A DNA stretch of 64,000 nt from Hymenobacter psychrotolerans DSM 18569 (lineage in GTDB: Bacteria; Bacteroidota; Bacteroidia; Cytophagales; Hymenobacteraceae). The stretch lies in contig NZ_FRAS01000004.1 of NCBI RefSeq assembly GCF_900142395.1, positions 150,097 to 214,096 of the forward strand, written 5' to 3'. The notes beneath the pieces are model-generated. The model worked only from the letters and a program-made list of their open reading frames with translations, ran no database searches and was not told the origin of the DNA. Both the position numbers and the translations under genes were made by a program. Each line of letters starts with the position of its first letter. Position 1 is the first letter of the stretch. Shown piece by piece: positions 32,321-41,064 of the stretch.

Positions 32321-32348
32321 AAAACCCGACCGTATAGGGTCGGGTTTT
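32321..32348 (-). terminator. Terminator of the GSCFA gene
   Basis: AAAACCCGACC (32321-32331) and GGTCGGGTTTT (32338-32348) pair perfectly around a six-base loop; U-rich sequence follows on the minus strand. Confidence 0.8.
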
Positions 32349-32359
32349 GAGCAAGGACG

Positions 32360-34795
32360 CTAGGCGTTTTCCGGTGGCGTATCGGGGGCGGCTGGTTTGC
32401 GCCGCGGTGGCCGAGGCCGTTTGGCCGGTGCCGCCGCGGGAACTGCCGGTTCAGTTGGTTCAGCAGCGCTGGTAGCGGCCGGCTTACGGCGGCTTTTGGC
32501 TGGGGCTTTTGGCGCAGCTTCCTCCGCGGCTGCTGCAGTGGACTCAGCCGCCTTGTGTTTTGCCCGCGACTTGCGCGCTGGCCGTGCCGCCGTATCGGTA
32601 GCTGGAGCGGCTTCCGCACCGCTTTCGGGAGCTGCAGGAGCTACTGCCTCTGGGGGAGGAGTCTGCGACACTAACGGTTTGGGCGCGGCGCGGCGCGGCT
32701 TACGGACGGTTTTCGGTGGATCTTCTGCCGGCGCAACAGGTGCATTAGCGGCGGGGGCCTCGGCAGTTTCTGTAGCAGATGCTGTTTCGGCCGCTTCTAC
32801 GGGAGCAGGCTTAGCCCCGCCACGTTTCGGCCGGTCGGAGCGGGTTGCTTTGCCGTTGGCGCTCAACTGGCCCGAAGCGCCGGTTCCTTTCGTATCCGGA
32901 ATGGCGGAGGCGGAGGCAGCGGGAGCAGGAGTTGCCGCAGGCTCCGATGCAGCTACTGCGGTTGTGTCTGCAGCAGGCAGGAGTGGCTCTGCAGGCATAG
33001 TTTCCACCGGAGCCTCAGCGGCGGCCGGAGCGTCTTCGTTGTAGAGGCTTTTGAAGCGCGAAGAACTGCGGTGCGGCTTCCGGATGGCTGCGGCCCTTTT
33101 TTCACTGGCCGAACGGCCTGTGCGCTCAGGCCGACGGGTTCCGCTGGCTTCGGTGGCCGACGCAGAGGCTGTATCCTCTAAGCCCGTTTCCACAGTTGGC
33201 GCTGGCATGGGCGCGAGTGGCGCCTGCGCAGGGGCGGAGCTTTCTGGCTGCCGGTTCTCTTCCGGAGAGGCGGTGCCTGCCGGTTCTATAGAGGCATCAG
33301 CATCCCGACGGCCCCGGCCACCGCGGCGCGAATTGCGCTTGCGCCGTTCCAGCGCAGTTTGTAGCGGCTGTTCTGCATCAGCAGTGATGACGACTGCCGG
33401 CGCAGGAGGCAGTGGCACCGTGGGTGCCTCAGGGCTGGCATCAGCCGGCGGTATGGCTACCGACACAGCCTCACCGGACGCAAGTTCAGCCGCTTCTGCG
33501 GCCAGGCGGGCAGCATGTTTCTTCTTGTTGCGCTTAGCACCGCCCCGGCTGCGCCGCCGTTTCTTGGCTGGCGCCACTTCACCCAGGATTTCGGCAGTTT
33601 CCGCTTCCGCTGCGTCCTCGTCCTGCTCATCCTCCTGGTATTCGGTGGCGGAAGTGGGCGCGGAAACTGACTCAAACGTTTCGAACTCTTCGGCTTCTTC
33701 CACTGGCTCCGGCGCTACTGCAGCAATACCGGAGCGGGGTAGAGTAACCGTCGAGAATTCGCCAATATCAATCCGCTCCTCATCATCCTCGGGTTCGGGC
33801 TCCGGTTCTTTCGGCAGCGGAAGGCTTTCCAGTCGGCGGCGTACGTCCAGTAGTTCCATGCGCACATCGGCCTGACCGGAAAGGCGCTCCAGTTTCTCGA
33901 GTGTGCTTTCCAGGAACTGACGGTACTCCGGGGCAGCCAGATAAAGCGGACGGTGGTTGAGGGCCTGCCGCACGGCCTCCCATTCCTTACGGAAGCGTCC
34001 GAAGCCGGCGTCAAAATAGGTACGGGCAAACCGCTCCCAGATATAGTCTTCTGCTACTTTCGACGGATGCAACATATCTTCGGCGTAGAAGCGGTAGTCG
34101 CGCAAATCGTCGAGCAGCAGCTCGTAGGCCGGAAAGTAGGAAACATCAGGCAGCAGCTCGCTGAGGTAGTGGCACGCTACCCGGAGCACTGACTTGCTAA
34201 CGGAGTTGAGCGGCAGCGTGTCTTTTACGTGCCGCACCGGGCTTACCGTGAGCACGAAGCGCAGCTTCGGATTGCGCAGGCGCAGATAGGCGTGGGTTTC
34301 CGCTACGGCGTTGATGATTTCGTCCGGTGTGAGCAGTTCCTTCTCGAACTTGTCGGCGGGTAGCTTGTGGCAGTTGCTGACCAATTCGCCGGTTTCCTTG
34401 AGGCGGTACGTCCAGGCGGTGCCCAGCGTCAGCACTACCACATCGGCAGTGGCCAGAAACACGCCCGTATCACGCACTACCTGCTGGATATGCTGCAGCA
34501 GTTCCACCGGCGACTCGGCACCCAGGCTGGCGTGCAGGTCGTAGCTCTGCCAGCGGCCCCGCGCCTGCACCAAGTGCTGCTGCCAGTCCATGTCTTCACC
34601 AGCTGCAGCCCGCAGCAAGCGGCAGGCCAGCACCGGATTGAAGACGGTGCCAAAAGGATTAACCAGAGTGTGAACCTTATCAGCGGCCAGCCGGCTGCCG
34701 ATACTGTCCGAAAAACAAGAGCCTATCGTCAGTAGCCGAGCGGAAAGCGGTAACTGCTGCGGGTGCGGGACAAGCGGTAATTCAGTACGAAACAT
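32360..34795 (-). CDS. GSCFA-domain protein with a long disordered basic tail
   Basis: An 811-residue protein. Residues 1 to about 330 are a GSCFA domain (SGNH-hydrolase-like): LLTIGSCFSDSIG with Gly25-Ser-Cys-Phe28, VVVLTLGTAWTYR, VSPVRHVKDT and AEDMLHPSK. GSCFA proteins of Bacteroidota are normally about 300-330 residues. Here a further 480 or so residues are attached, low in complexity, made of Ala/Pro/Glu/Thr stretches broken by Arg/Lys blocks (AKKRRRSRGGAKRNKKK, RRKRNSRRGGRGRR, KRPRPPRRK). No signal peptide is seen. The tail resembles disordered nucleic-acid-binding tails, so the GSCFA enzyme may be anchored to RNA, DNA or another polyanion (inference). A TATCTTTT box stands 4 bases before the ATG. 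Confidence 0.85.
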   Translation of the reverse strand: MFRTELPLVPHPQQLPLSARLLTIGSCFSDSIGSRLAADKVHTLVNPFGTVFNPVLACRLLRAAAGEDMDWQQHLVQARGRWQSYDLHASLGAESPVELLQHIQQVVRDTGVFLATADVVVLTLGTAWTYRLKETGELVSNCHKLPADKFEKELLTPDEIINAVAETHAYLRLRNPKLRFVLTVSPVRHVKDTLPLNSVSKSVLRVACHYLSELLPDVSYFPAYELLLDDLRDYRFYAEDMLHPSKVAEDYIWERFARTYFDAGFGRFRKEWEAVRQALNHRPLYLAAPEYRQFLESTLEKLERLSGQADVRMELLDVRRRLESLPLPKEPEPEPEDDEERIDIGEFSTVTLPRSGIAAVAPEPVEEAEEFETFESVSAPTSATEYQEDEQDEDAAEAETAEILGEVAPAKKRRRSRGGAKRNKKKHAARLAAEAAELASGEAVSVAIPPADASPEAPTVPLPPAPAVVITADAEQPLQTALERRKRNSRRGGRGRRDADASIEPAGTASPEENRQPESSAPAQAPLAPMPAPTVETGLEDTASASATEASGTRRPERTGRSASEKRAAAIRKPHRSSSRFKSLYNEDAPAAAEAPVETMPAEPLLPAADTTAVAASEPAATPAPAASASAIPDTKGTGASGQLSANGKATRSDRPKRGGAKPAPVEAAETASATETAEAPAANAPVAPAEDPPKTVRKPRRAAPKPLVSQTPPPEAVAPAAPESGAEAAPATDTAARPARKSRAKHKAAESTAAAAEEAAPKAPAKSRRKPAATSAAEPTEPAVPAAAPAKRPRPPRRKPAAPDTPPENA

Positions 34796-34920
34796 TCCTA
34801 AAAGATACGGCCGAAACCGGCCAACGGACAGGCAACCTACTCAACATCGTTGGTTCAACCAAATACGGGCCCAATGGGCGCCGTATTCCTGAGCTACGAG
34901 AAAAGGGCTGGTGCAGGGTT

Positions 34921-34957
34921 AAAAAAAAGGCCCGGCTGTGCAAACAGCCGGGCCTTT
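34921..34957 (-). terminator. Terminator of the rpsF-rpsR-rplI operon
   Basis: GGCCCGGCTG and CAGCCGGGCC form perfect 10-bp arms around a six-base loop (extended by AAA/TTT). The eight A at 34921-34928 are the U-tract on the minus strand. Confidence 0.93.
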
Positions 34958-34973
34958 CCAGAAGCGCAGTTGC

Positions 34974-35417
34974 TTATTCAGCTACTACGTTGAAACGTAC
35001 TTTGTGCTTCACCTCGCGGTGCAGGTCAACGGTAGCGGTATATTCGCCGGCCGAGCTAGGCTCCTGGTCGAACGAGAGGCGCTTACGCTCCACGTCGATG
35101 CCTTTGGCTTTCAGGGCCTCAGCCAGCTGCAGCGTGGTTACGCGGCCAAAGATTTTGCCGCTTTCACCCACTTTAGCCGGGATGTCCAGTACCACGTCAC
35201 CGATTTTGTCAGCTACTGCCTGAGCATCAGCTTTAACCTTGTCGGCTTTGTGAGCAGCCTGACGAATATTTTCGGCTACGATTTTCTTGTTCGATTTGTC
35301 GGCCAGAACGGCCAGACCCTGCGGGAGCAGGTAGTTGCGACCGAAGCCGGGCTTCACCGTTACGGTGTCGTTCTTGTAGCCCAGGCCCTTTACGTCGTCT
35401 TTCAGAATTACTTCCAT
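34974..35417 (-). CDS. rplI: Large-subunit ribosomal protein bL9
   Basis: A 147-residue protein with the full bL9 pattern: MEVILKDDVKGLGYKND at the start, the family signature GFGRNYLLPQGLAV (about residues 24-37), a long connecting helix and the C-terminal domain with GKIFGRVTTLQLAEALK. It binds 23S rRNA near the L1 stalk base. It is the last gene of rpsF-rpsR-rplI, 21 bases after rpsR, the usual order in bacteria. Confidence 0.98.
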   Translation of the reverse strand: MEVILKDDVKGLGYKNDTVTVKPGFGRNYLLPQGLAVLADKSNKKIVAENIRQAAHKADKVKADAQAVADKIGDVVLDIPAKVGESGKIFGRVTTLQLAEALKAKGIDVERKRLSFDQEPSSAGEYTATVDLHREVKHKVRFNVVAE

Positions 35418-35438
35418 GTCAGTACTACGGTTGGGGGG

Positions 35439-35708
35439 TTACTTCAGCGAGTCGGTTACGTAAGGCATCAGTGCCAGGTGGCGGGCTTTAGCTACAGCCT
35501 GAGCCACTTTACGCTGGAACTTGAGGCTGGTGCCCGTGATACGGCGGGGCAGAATGCGGCCCTGCTCGTTCACGAACTTCAGCAGGAAGTTCGGATCCTT
35601 GTAATCAACGTACTTGATGCCGTTTTTCTTGAAGCGGCAGTATTTCTTGCGGGTATCCTGCTTGTGGATACGTTCGTTGGCGAGACTCATCTTCTTAGGC
35701 TTAGGCAA
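35439..35708 (-). CDS. rpsR: Small-subunit ribosomal protein bS18
   Basis: An 89-residue protein with [18 protein letters not shown] and [20 protein letters not shown], the conserved core of bS18, and the terminal [11 protein letters not shown]. It pairs with bS6 on the 30S platform. The start codon overlaps the rpsF end by 8 bases, so the two partners are translationally linked. Confidence 0.98.
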   Translation of the reverse strand: MPKPKKMSLANERIHKQDTRKKYCRFKKNGIKYVDYKDPNFLLKFVNEQGRILPRRITGTSLKFQRKVAQAVAKARHLALMPYVTDSLK

Positions 35709-36072
35709 CGGCTTCCGATTGTTTAGCTTTCTGCTGGTTCATTTCGCCTTTGCGGCGACGCTCACCGTAAGCTACGGCGTGCTTGTCCAGAACGGTGGTC
35801 AGGAAGCGGATGATACGTTCGTCACGACGGAAAGCGAGTTCCAGCGTGTCTACAATGTTGCCCGAGCCAGTGAACTCCACGAGGAAGTAGTAGCCGGTGT
35901 TTTTCTTCTGAATCGGGTACGCCAGCTTTTTGAGGCCCCAAGATTCAGTGTTGATGATGTCGGCGCCATTTTCCTTAAGCACCTGCGAGAACTTCTCGAC
36001 CGTCTCTTGCACCTGGCTCTCGTTCAGAACGGGAGTCAAAATGAAGACCGTCTCGTAATTTCTTACTTCCAT
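35701..36072 (-). CDS. rpsF: Small-subunit ribosomal protein bS6
   Basis: A 123-residue protein, [16 protein letters not shown] at the start, with [19 protein letters not shown] in the middle and the bS6 fold. The C-terminal tail is Lys/Gln/Glu-rich ([19 protein letters not shown]). ATG 36072 matches homologues; the longer open frame reaches into the promoter. In other bacteria bS6-bS18 binds its own leader; here I see no clear leader structure. Confidence 0.97.
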   Translation of the reverse strand: MEVRNYETVFILTPVLNESQVQETVEKFSQVLKENGADIINTESWGLKKLAYPIQKKNTGYYFLVEFTGSGNIVDTLELAFRRDERIIRFLTTVLDKHAVAYGERRRKGEMNQQKAKQSEAVA

Positions 36073-36118
36073 TACGACGGGGTTGAAAATTATTGTGTGA
36101 AAAAACTCAATGAGCCGG

Positions 36119-36126
36119 CAAAGATA
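36119..36126 (-). promoter_or_regulatory. -7 box of the rpsF operon
   Basis: TATCTTTG on the minus strand, exact TAnnTTTG, 46 bases before the rpsF ATG. The -33 position reads TTTC, one mismatch to TTTG. Confidence 0.6.
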
Positions 36127-36391
36127 CGGTTTTTCCGTTGCGAAATGCACGGATTTGTATAAATAGCAGGAATATAGTTCGCGGTAACGAATTGGCGTTC
36201 AACGAGCAGAATAAAGGCTGTAGCTCTTACCATTAGGAGTAAGGGACACGTAAAGCAGTGAGAACGGCCTTTTACTCAGGTTTGCTGAATTGTGTTAGCT
36301 AAAGTGCCGGGGCTCACAGAACGAGGAGCAGGAACATCATTTTAGAATGTTTCTAAGCAAGGCTAAATGGGCTAATTTTCGCCCAAGCAGG
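36127..36391. other. Divergent intergenic region between rpsF and act operons
   Basis: No reading frame is convincing here. It contains a weak hairpin CTTAC/GTAAG near 36228-36245 and a perfect short inverted repeat TTAGAA-TGT-TTCTAA at 36342-36356, about 36 bases upstream of the act promoter. Confidence 0.6.
36342..36356. promoter_or_regulatory. Inverted repeat upstream of the act promoter
   Basis: TTAGAA and TTCTAA separated by TGT. Its position upstream of the -33 element would suit an activator site for the respiratory operon. No regulator is known for it; the assignment is a guess from position. Confidence 0.3.
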
Positions 36392-36422
36392 TTTGTTCTC
36401 TGGGTTTCCCAACCTACATTTG
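36392..36422 (+). promoter_or_regulatory. Promoter of the act-cox locus
   Basis: TTTG (36392-36395), a 19-base spacer and TACATTTG (36415-36422): a full match to the Bacteroidota consensus. The actA ATG is at 36471, so the leader would be about 42 bases. Confidence 0.8.
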
Positions 36423-36470
36423 TGGCCTTGAAGCACCCCCCGCGTTTCTTTTTCCCAGTCATATTGTGCT

Positions 36471-37814
36471 ATGAATAGCATCCGACTTCGTCCCCTTTCC
36501 CGCCTCTTTCTCGCTCTCTTCCTGACGTTTGCTGCCGTAGGTAACACTTCGGCACAGGACGTGGGAGCAGCTCCCGATGTGAGCAAAGAAGGTGTGGCAC
36601 CCGGCGCTACGGCCGCCGCTACTCCCGCCACGGCGGCCGCTCCCGCTGCTGGCGGTGGCGACGCTGCTGCTATTGCCGCCGGCGACGCACTCTTTAAAGG
36701 CAACTGCGCCCAGTGCCACGCCATCAACGATGTGGTGGTGGGTCCGGCGCTGGCCGGCATTAGCAAGCGCCGCCCGGTTTCCTGGCTGATTCCCTGGATC
36801 AAGAACTCCAGCAAGATGGTAGCCGCCGGCGACGAGTACGCCGTGAAAATCTTCAACCAGTACCAGAAGCAGCAGATGCCCAGCTTCCAACTGAGCGACG
36901 CTGAGGTTACTTCTATTCTGGCTTACATCACGGCGGAAGAAGGTAAGGGCGGTGCTGATACCAAACTCACTCCGAATAGCGGCGACAATGCTGCCGTTGA
37001 TGGTACGGCGGCTGCTAACGGCGAGGCCGACGGTGGCAAGTACATGGACATCCTGCTGATTGTATTGGTAGTAGTGCTGATTGTACTGGTAGTAACGCTG
37101 GTTATCATCGCCAATATCATGAAGGACGTGCTGCGTGGCCGCAAGGACCTCGACGGCCGCGACGTAGAAATTCTGGAGCAACGCACCGACTGGAGCCGCC
37201 TGTATAAGTCGCCGGTATTGCGTGGCATTGCCGGGGTGGTATTCGTGCTGGCCGTGCTGTACACTTCGGTGCAGGGCGCTATGGGAGTAGGTCTGCAGCA
37301 GGGCTACCAGCCGACACAGCCTATTGCCTTCTCGCACAAGCTGCACGCCGGTGAAAACCAGATCAACTGCGCCTATTGCCACACTTCGGTGTACAAGAGC
37401 AAGTCGGCTAACATTCCTTCGGCCAACATCTGTATGAACTGCCACTCGCAGGTGAAAACGGAGTCGCCGGAAATCAAGAAAATTTACCGTGCTATTGAGC
37501 GCAAGCAGCCTATTCAGTGGGTGCGCGTGCACAACCTGCCCGACCTGGCTTACTTCAACCACTCGCAGCACACGCAAGTCGGCGGTATCGAGTGCCAGAC
37601 TTGCCACGGCCCTATCCAGAACATGGAAGTAGTGTATCAGTATTCGCCGCTCACGATGGGCTGGTGCATTAACTGCCACCGCGAAACGCCGCTCAACACG
37701 AAAGGCAACGGCTACTACAACAACCTCGTGAAGCTGCACGACAGCGCTAACGGTGCTGCACCGTTTACGGTATCGTCGAACGGCGGCACTGAGTGCTCGA
37801 AGTGCCACTACTAA
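36471..37814 (+). CDS. actA: Alternative complex III subunit A, six-heme cytochrome c
   Basis: ActA is the multiheme subunit that carries electrons from the quinol site of alternative complex III to its acceptor. The 447-residue product has a signal peptide (to about residue 29), an Ala/Pro linker, a monoheme cytochrome c domain with CAQCH at 79-83 and a likely Met136 ligand (QQMPSF), a helix at 192-216, another at 250-270, then the pentaheme part with CXXCH at 300, 321, 375, 399 and 442. Five hemes are the known ActA core; the N-terminal monoheme domain is an extra cytochrome fused to it. The last motif is only two residues from the C-terminus. It starts the operon; actB follows after 152 bases. 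Confidence 0.93.
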   Translation: MNSIRLRPLSRLFLALFLTFAAVGNTSAQDVGAAPDVSKEGVAPGATAAATPATAAAPAAGGGDAAAIAAGDALFKGNCAQCHAINDVVVGPALAGISKRRPVSWLIPWIKNSSKMVAAGDEYAVKIFNQYQKQQMPSFQLSDAEVTSILAYITAEEGKGGADTKLTPNSGDNAAVDGTAAANGEADGGKYMDILLIVLVVVLIVLVVTLVIIANIMKDVLRGRKDLDGRDVEILEQRTDWSRLYKSPVLRGIAGVVFVLAVLYTSVQGAMGVGLQQGYQPTQPIAFSHKLHAGENQINCAYCHTSVYKSKSANIPSANICMNCHSQVKTESPEIKKIYRAIERKQPIQWVRVHNLPDLAYFNHSQHTQVGGIECQTCHGPIQNMEVVYQYSPLTMGWCINCHRETPLNTKGNGYYNNLVKLHDSANGAAPFTVSSNGGTECSKCHY

Positions 37815-37966
37815 TCCCATAGGGTCTTGAAAGACCGGCACTCAGACCAACCGCTGAAGCCGGTCATTCAGGACCCAAATTCTTTAAAAAGCACACTTAG
37901 AGACCATCCGGACGATTATAAAATCCGAGTCCCTAAGTCTCTGAGACCCTAAGTTCCAAAAACACG

Positions 37967-40900
37967 ATGCAAGAGTCGCCTAAGTACTGGAAGGGAATTG
38001 AGGAACTGGAGAACTCACCGGAGTTCGTGAAGAATGCACTCACGGAGTTTGCAGACTTCCTGCCGGTGAAGGAAACCTATGGCTCTTCCGACGCTGCGGT
38101 AGCGCCGCGCCGCGACTTCCTCAAGCTGATGGGCTTTGGCCTAGCAGCTGCTACCCTCGCCAGCTGCGAAACGCCGATTAAAAAGGCCATCCCGTACCTG
38201 AATAAGCCGGAAGAGGTAGATCCGGGCATTGCCAACTTCTACGCTTCTACTTACTTCAACGGTCAGGACTACAACAGCGTACTCGTGAAGACCCGCGAAG
38301 GTCGTCCGATCAAGCTGGAAGGTAACCCTGAGTCGCCGATTACCCGTGGCGGCCTGTCGGCCCGTGCGCAGGCTTCGGTTCTGAGCCTCTACGACGGAGC
38401 CCGTCTGCAGCATTTCGCCATCAAAGGCCAGAAAGCTGATAAGGACCGGGTTGACCAGGAAATCCGCACGGCATTGGCTGGTGCTGGTCGCACGCTCATC
38501 GTGTCGCCCACCATCATCAGCCCCAGCACCAAGAAAGTAATTGCGGAGTTTGCCTCGCGCTATCCCGGCACCGAGCACGTGATGTACGACGTGAATTCGG
38601 CTTCGGGTCTGCTGCGTGCCAACGGCGGTGTGCTGCCGAGCTACGACTTCAGCAAAGCTGATGTAATTGTGAGCCTGGGTGCCGACTTCCTCGGTACCTG
38701 GATTTCGCCCGTAGAATTTGCTCGTCAGTACGTAACCAACCGGAAAGTAAGCAGCGACAAGCGCACCATGTCGCGCCACTTCCAGTTTGAAAGCGCCCTG
38801 ACCCTGACTGGCTCCAACGCTGACGTGCGCGTGCCTGTGAAACCTTCGGAAATGGGGGCTATGACTGTGGCTCTCTACAACGGGGTTGTAGGAGGTGCTG
38901 CTGCCGGCAACGCTCAACTAAAGAAGGCGGCCGCTGAACTGAAAGCTGCGGGTAGCCGTGGCTTGGTTGTGTCGGGTTCCAACGACCCCGCCGTACAGGC
39001 TCTCGTAACGGCCATCAACCAAAGCCTCGGCAGCGCTGCAGTAGATGTAGCAGCCCCGTCGATGGTTCGCCAGGGTGATGATGCCCGTATGGAGCGTGCT
39101 GTGAAGGACATCATTGGCGGCCAGGTTGGCGCCGTGATTTTCTACAACGCCAACCCAGTGTTCGACCACCCAATGGGCGCTCAGCTAGGCGAAGCACTGA
39201 AAGGCGGAAAAGTGAAGACCACTATTTCGCTGAATGACCGCCTCGATGAAACCGGCTCCCTTTGCACCTACGCCGCTCCCGACCATCACTGGATGGAGTC
39301 GTGGAATGACTACGAGCCGAAGCGTGGCTTCCTGAGCATCGCTCAGCCCGTAATTTCGCCGCTGTTCGGCACCCGCCAGGCGCAGGATTCTCTGCTGACC
39401 TGGGCCGGTAACCCAACCAGCTACTACAACTATCTGCGTGCACAGTGGAAAGCCGTAACTGGCTCCGACCCGAAAGCATGGGATAAGGCAGTGCATGACG
39501 GTGTGGCTATGGGCTCAGCTCTGGCTGCTCCTGCTGCTCAGGCCGGTGCTGCCATGGGTGCTGCTGAAGCCATCAGCGCCATCAACTCTGCTCCCAAATT
39601 CACGGGAACCGAGCTTTGCATCTACGAGAAAGTAGGTGTCGGCAACGGCACAGAAGCCAACAACCCCTGGCTACAAGAGTTGCCTGACCCGGTATCGAAA
39701 GCTACCTGGGGCAACTACGTGGCTGTGCCGCGCAAAATGGCCGAGGAAAAAGGCTGGGCGCAGGGCGACGTGCTGAAAGTTACGGCCAACGGCAAATCTA
39801 TTGAGCTGCCTGTGTTGATCCAGCCAGGCCAAGCTGCCGGCTCGGTAGCCATTGCGCTGGGCTACGGCCGCACGCAGGCTGGCAAAGTAGCCGACAAAGT
39901 AGGTGAGAACGTGCTGCCCTTCGCGGTGATGCGCAACGGTGCTATCATGTACGCCAATTCGGTAACGCTGGAAAAAACCGGTGCTACCTCGCCCATCGCC
40001 CAGACGCAGACTCACCACACCATCATGGACCGCAAGCCGGTGGTGCAGGAGGCTACGCTGAAGCAATACCGTGAAAACCCCAAGGAAGTAACTGAGTACG
40101 AAACCATTTCGACCCCCGATGGCCCGCAAAAGCCGAACAAAGTGTCGCTGTGGCAGGACTACGAGTACAAGAACCACCATTGGGGCATGGCCATCGACCT
40201 CAACTCCTGCATCGGCTGTGGCTCGTGCGTGGTAGGTTGCCAGGCTGAGAACAACGTGGCCGTAGTAGGCAAGCAGGAGGTGATTAACCGTCGCGAGATG
40301 CATTGGATGCGCATCGACCGTTACTACAGCTCCGACGCCAGCAAAGAGGACTTCGAAACTAAAGGCAAGCTGGATACTTACGCGGCCATGGAAGATCCAT
40401 CCGAGAATCCCTCGGTTATCTTCCAGCCGATGATGTGCCAGCACTGCAACCACGCTCCCTGCGAAACGGTATGCCCGGTACTAGCTACTACGCACAGCTC
40501 GGAAGGTCTCAACCAGATGACCTACAACCGTTGCGTTGGTACCCGTTACTGCGCTAACAACTGCCCCTACAAAGTGCGCCGCTTCAACTGGTTCTCGTAC
40601 TACTCCAACGAGAAGTTCGAAGCCGTAAACGGCCACATGTTCACCGACCTCGGCCGCATGGTATTGAACCCGGATGTAACGGTTCGTGCCCGTGGTGTAA
40701 TGGAGAAATGCTCGCTCTGCGTGCAGCGTATCCAACTCGGCAAGCTGGAAGCCAAGAAGCAGAAGCGTCGTCCGAAGGATGGCGAAATTGTGTCGGCTTG
40801 CGCCCAGTCGTGCCCCACGCAGGCTATCGTATTCGGCGATATGCGTGACCCGGAGTCGCGCCTGTCGAAGCTGCTGCGTCGTGAAGACGGTGAGCGTGCC

Positions 40901-40987
40901 TTCCACGTGCTCGACGCCATCAACGTGCAGCCGAACATGACCTACCTGACCAAGATCCGTAACACGGAAGAAGTTCGCAACGCCTAG
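37967..40987 (+). CDS. actB: Alternative complex III subunit B, iron-sulfur molybdopterin-like protein
   Basis: A 1006-residue peripheral subunit. It starts with an ACT-type leader (PKYWKGIEELENSPEF) and a twin-arginine region PRRDFLKLMGF (48-58) ending at a lipobox-like LASC (Cys67), which suits export and lipid anchoring. Residues about 90-700 are the molybdopterin-oxidoreductase-like domain, which in this family lacks the cofactor. The C-terminal 250 residues are ferredoxin-like, with four cysteine clusters: CIGCGSCVVGC, CQHCNHAPCETVC, CVGTRYCANNC and CSLC with CAQSC. Such ActB1-ActB2 fusions are normal. In the 152 bases before it I see only GGTCTT-GA-AAGACC and a CCCTAAGT direct repeat. 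Confidence 0.96.
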   Translation: MQESPKYWKGIEELENSPEFVKNALTEFADFLPVKETYGSSDAAVAPRRDFLKLMGFGLAAATLASCETPIKKAIPYLNKPEEVDPGIANFYASTYFNGQDYNSVLVKTREGRPIKLEGNPESPITRGGLSARAQASVLSLYDGARLQHFAIKGQKADKDRVDQEIRTALAGAGRTLIVSPTIISPSTKKVIAEFASRYPGTEHVMYDVNSASGLLRANGGVLPSYDFSKADVIVSLGADFLGTWISPVEFARQYVTNRKVSSDKRTMSRHFQFESALTLTGSNADVRVPVKPSEMGAMTVALYNGVVGGAAAGNAQLKKAAAELKAAGSRGLVVSGSNDPAVQALVTAINQSLGSAAVDVAAPSMVRQGDDARMERAVKDIIGGQVGAVIFYNANPVFDHPMGAQLGEALKGGKVKTTISLNDRLDETGSLCTYAAPDHHWMESWNDYEPKRGFLSIAQPVISPLFGTRQAQDSLLTWAGNPTSYYNYLRAQWKAVTGSDPKAWDKAVHDGVAMGSALAAPAAQAGAAMGAAEAISAINSAPKFTGTELCIYEKVGVGNGTEANNPWLQELPDPVSKATWGNYVAVPRKMAEEKGWAQGDVLKVTANGKSIELPVLIQPGQAAGSVAIALGYGRTQAGKVADKVGENVLPFAVMRNGAIMYANSVTLEKTGATSPIAQTQTHHTIMDRKPVVQEATLKQYRENPKEVTEYETISTPDGPQKPNKVSLWQDYEYKNHHWGMAIDLNSCIGCGSCVVGCQAENNVAVVGKQEVINRREMHWMRIDRYYSSDASKEDFETKGKLDTYAAMEDPSENPSVIFQPMMCQHCNHAPCETVCPVLATTHSSEGLNQMTYNRCVGTRYCANNCPYKVRRFNWFSYYSNEKFEAVNGHMFTDLGRMVLNPDVTVRARGVMEKCSLCVQRIQLGKLEAKKQKRRPKDGEIVSACAQSCPTQAIVFGDMRDPESRLSKLLRREDGERAFHVLDAINVQPNMTYLTKIRNTEEVRNA

Positions 40988-41064
40988 AAACTGAGCCATA
41001 GGGGAGGGCCACTTGGTCCACCACCCGGTAGCCCTCCCCATCTACTCCATTAAGTCCAAACACT

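Noticed and set aside
37823..37836. GGTCTT-GA-AAGACC after actA as a terminator
   Set aside because: The stem has six pairs, a two-base loop and no T-run, and the operon clearly continues into actB.
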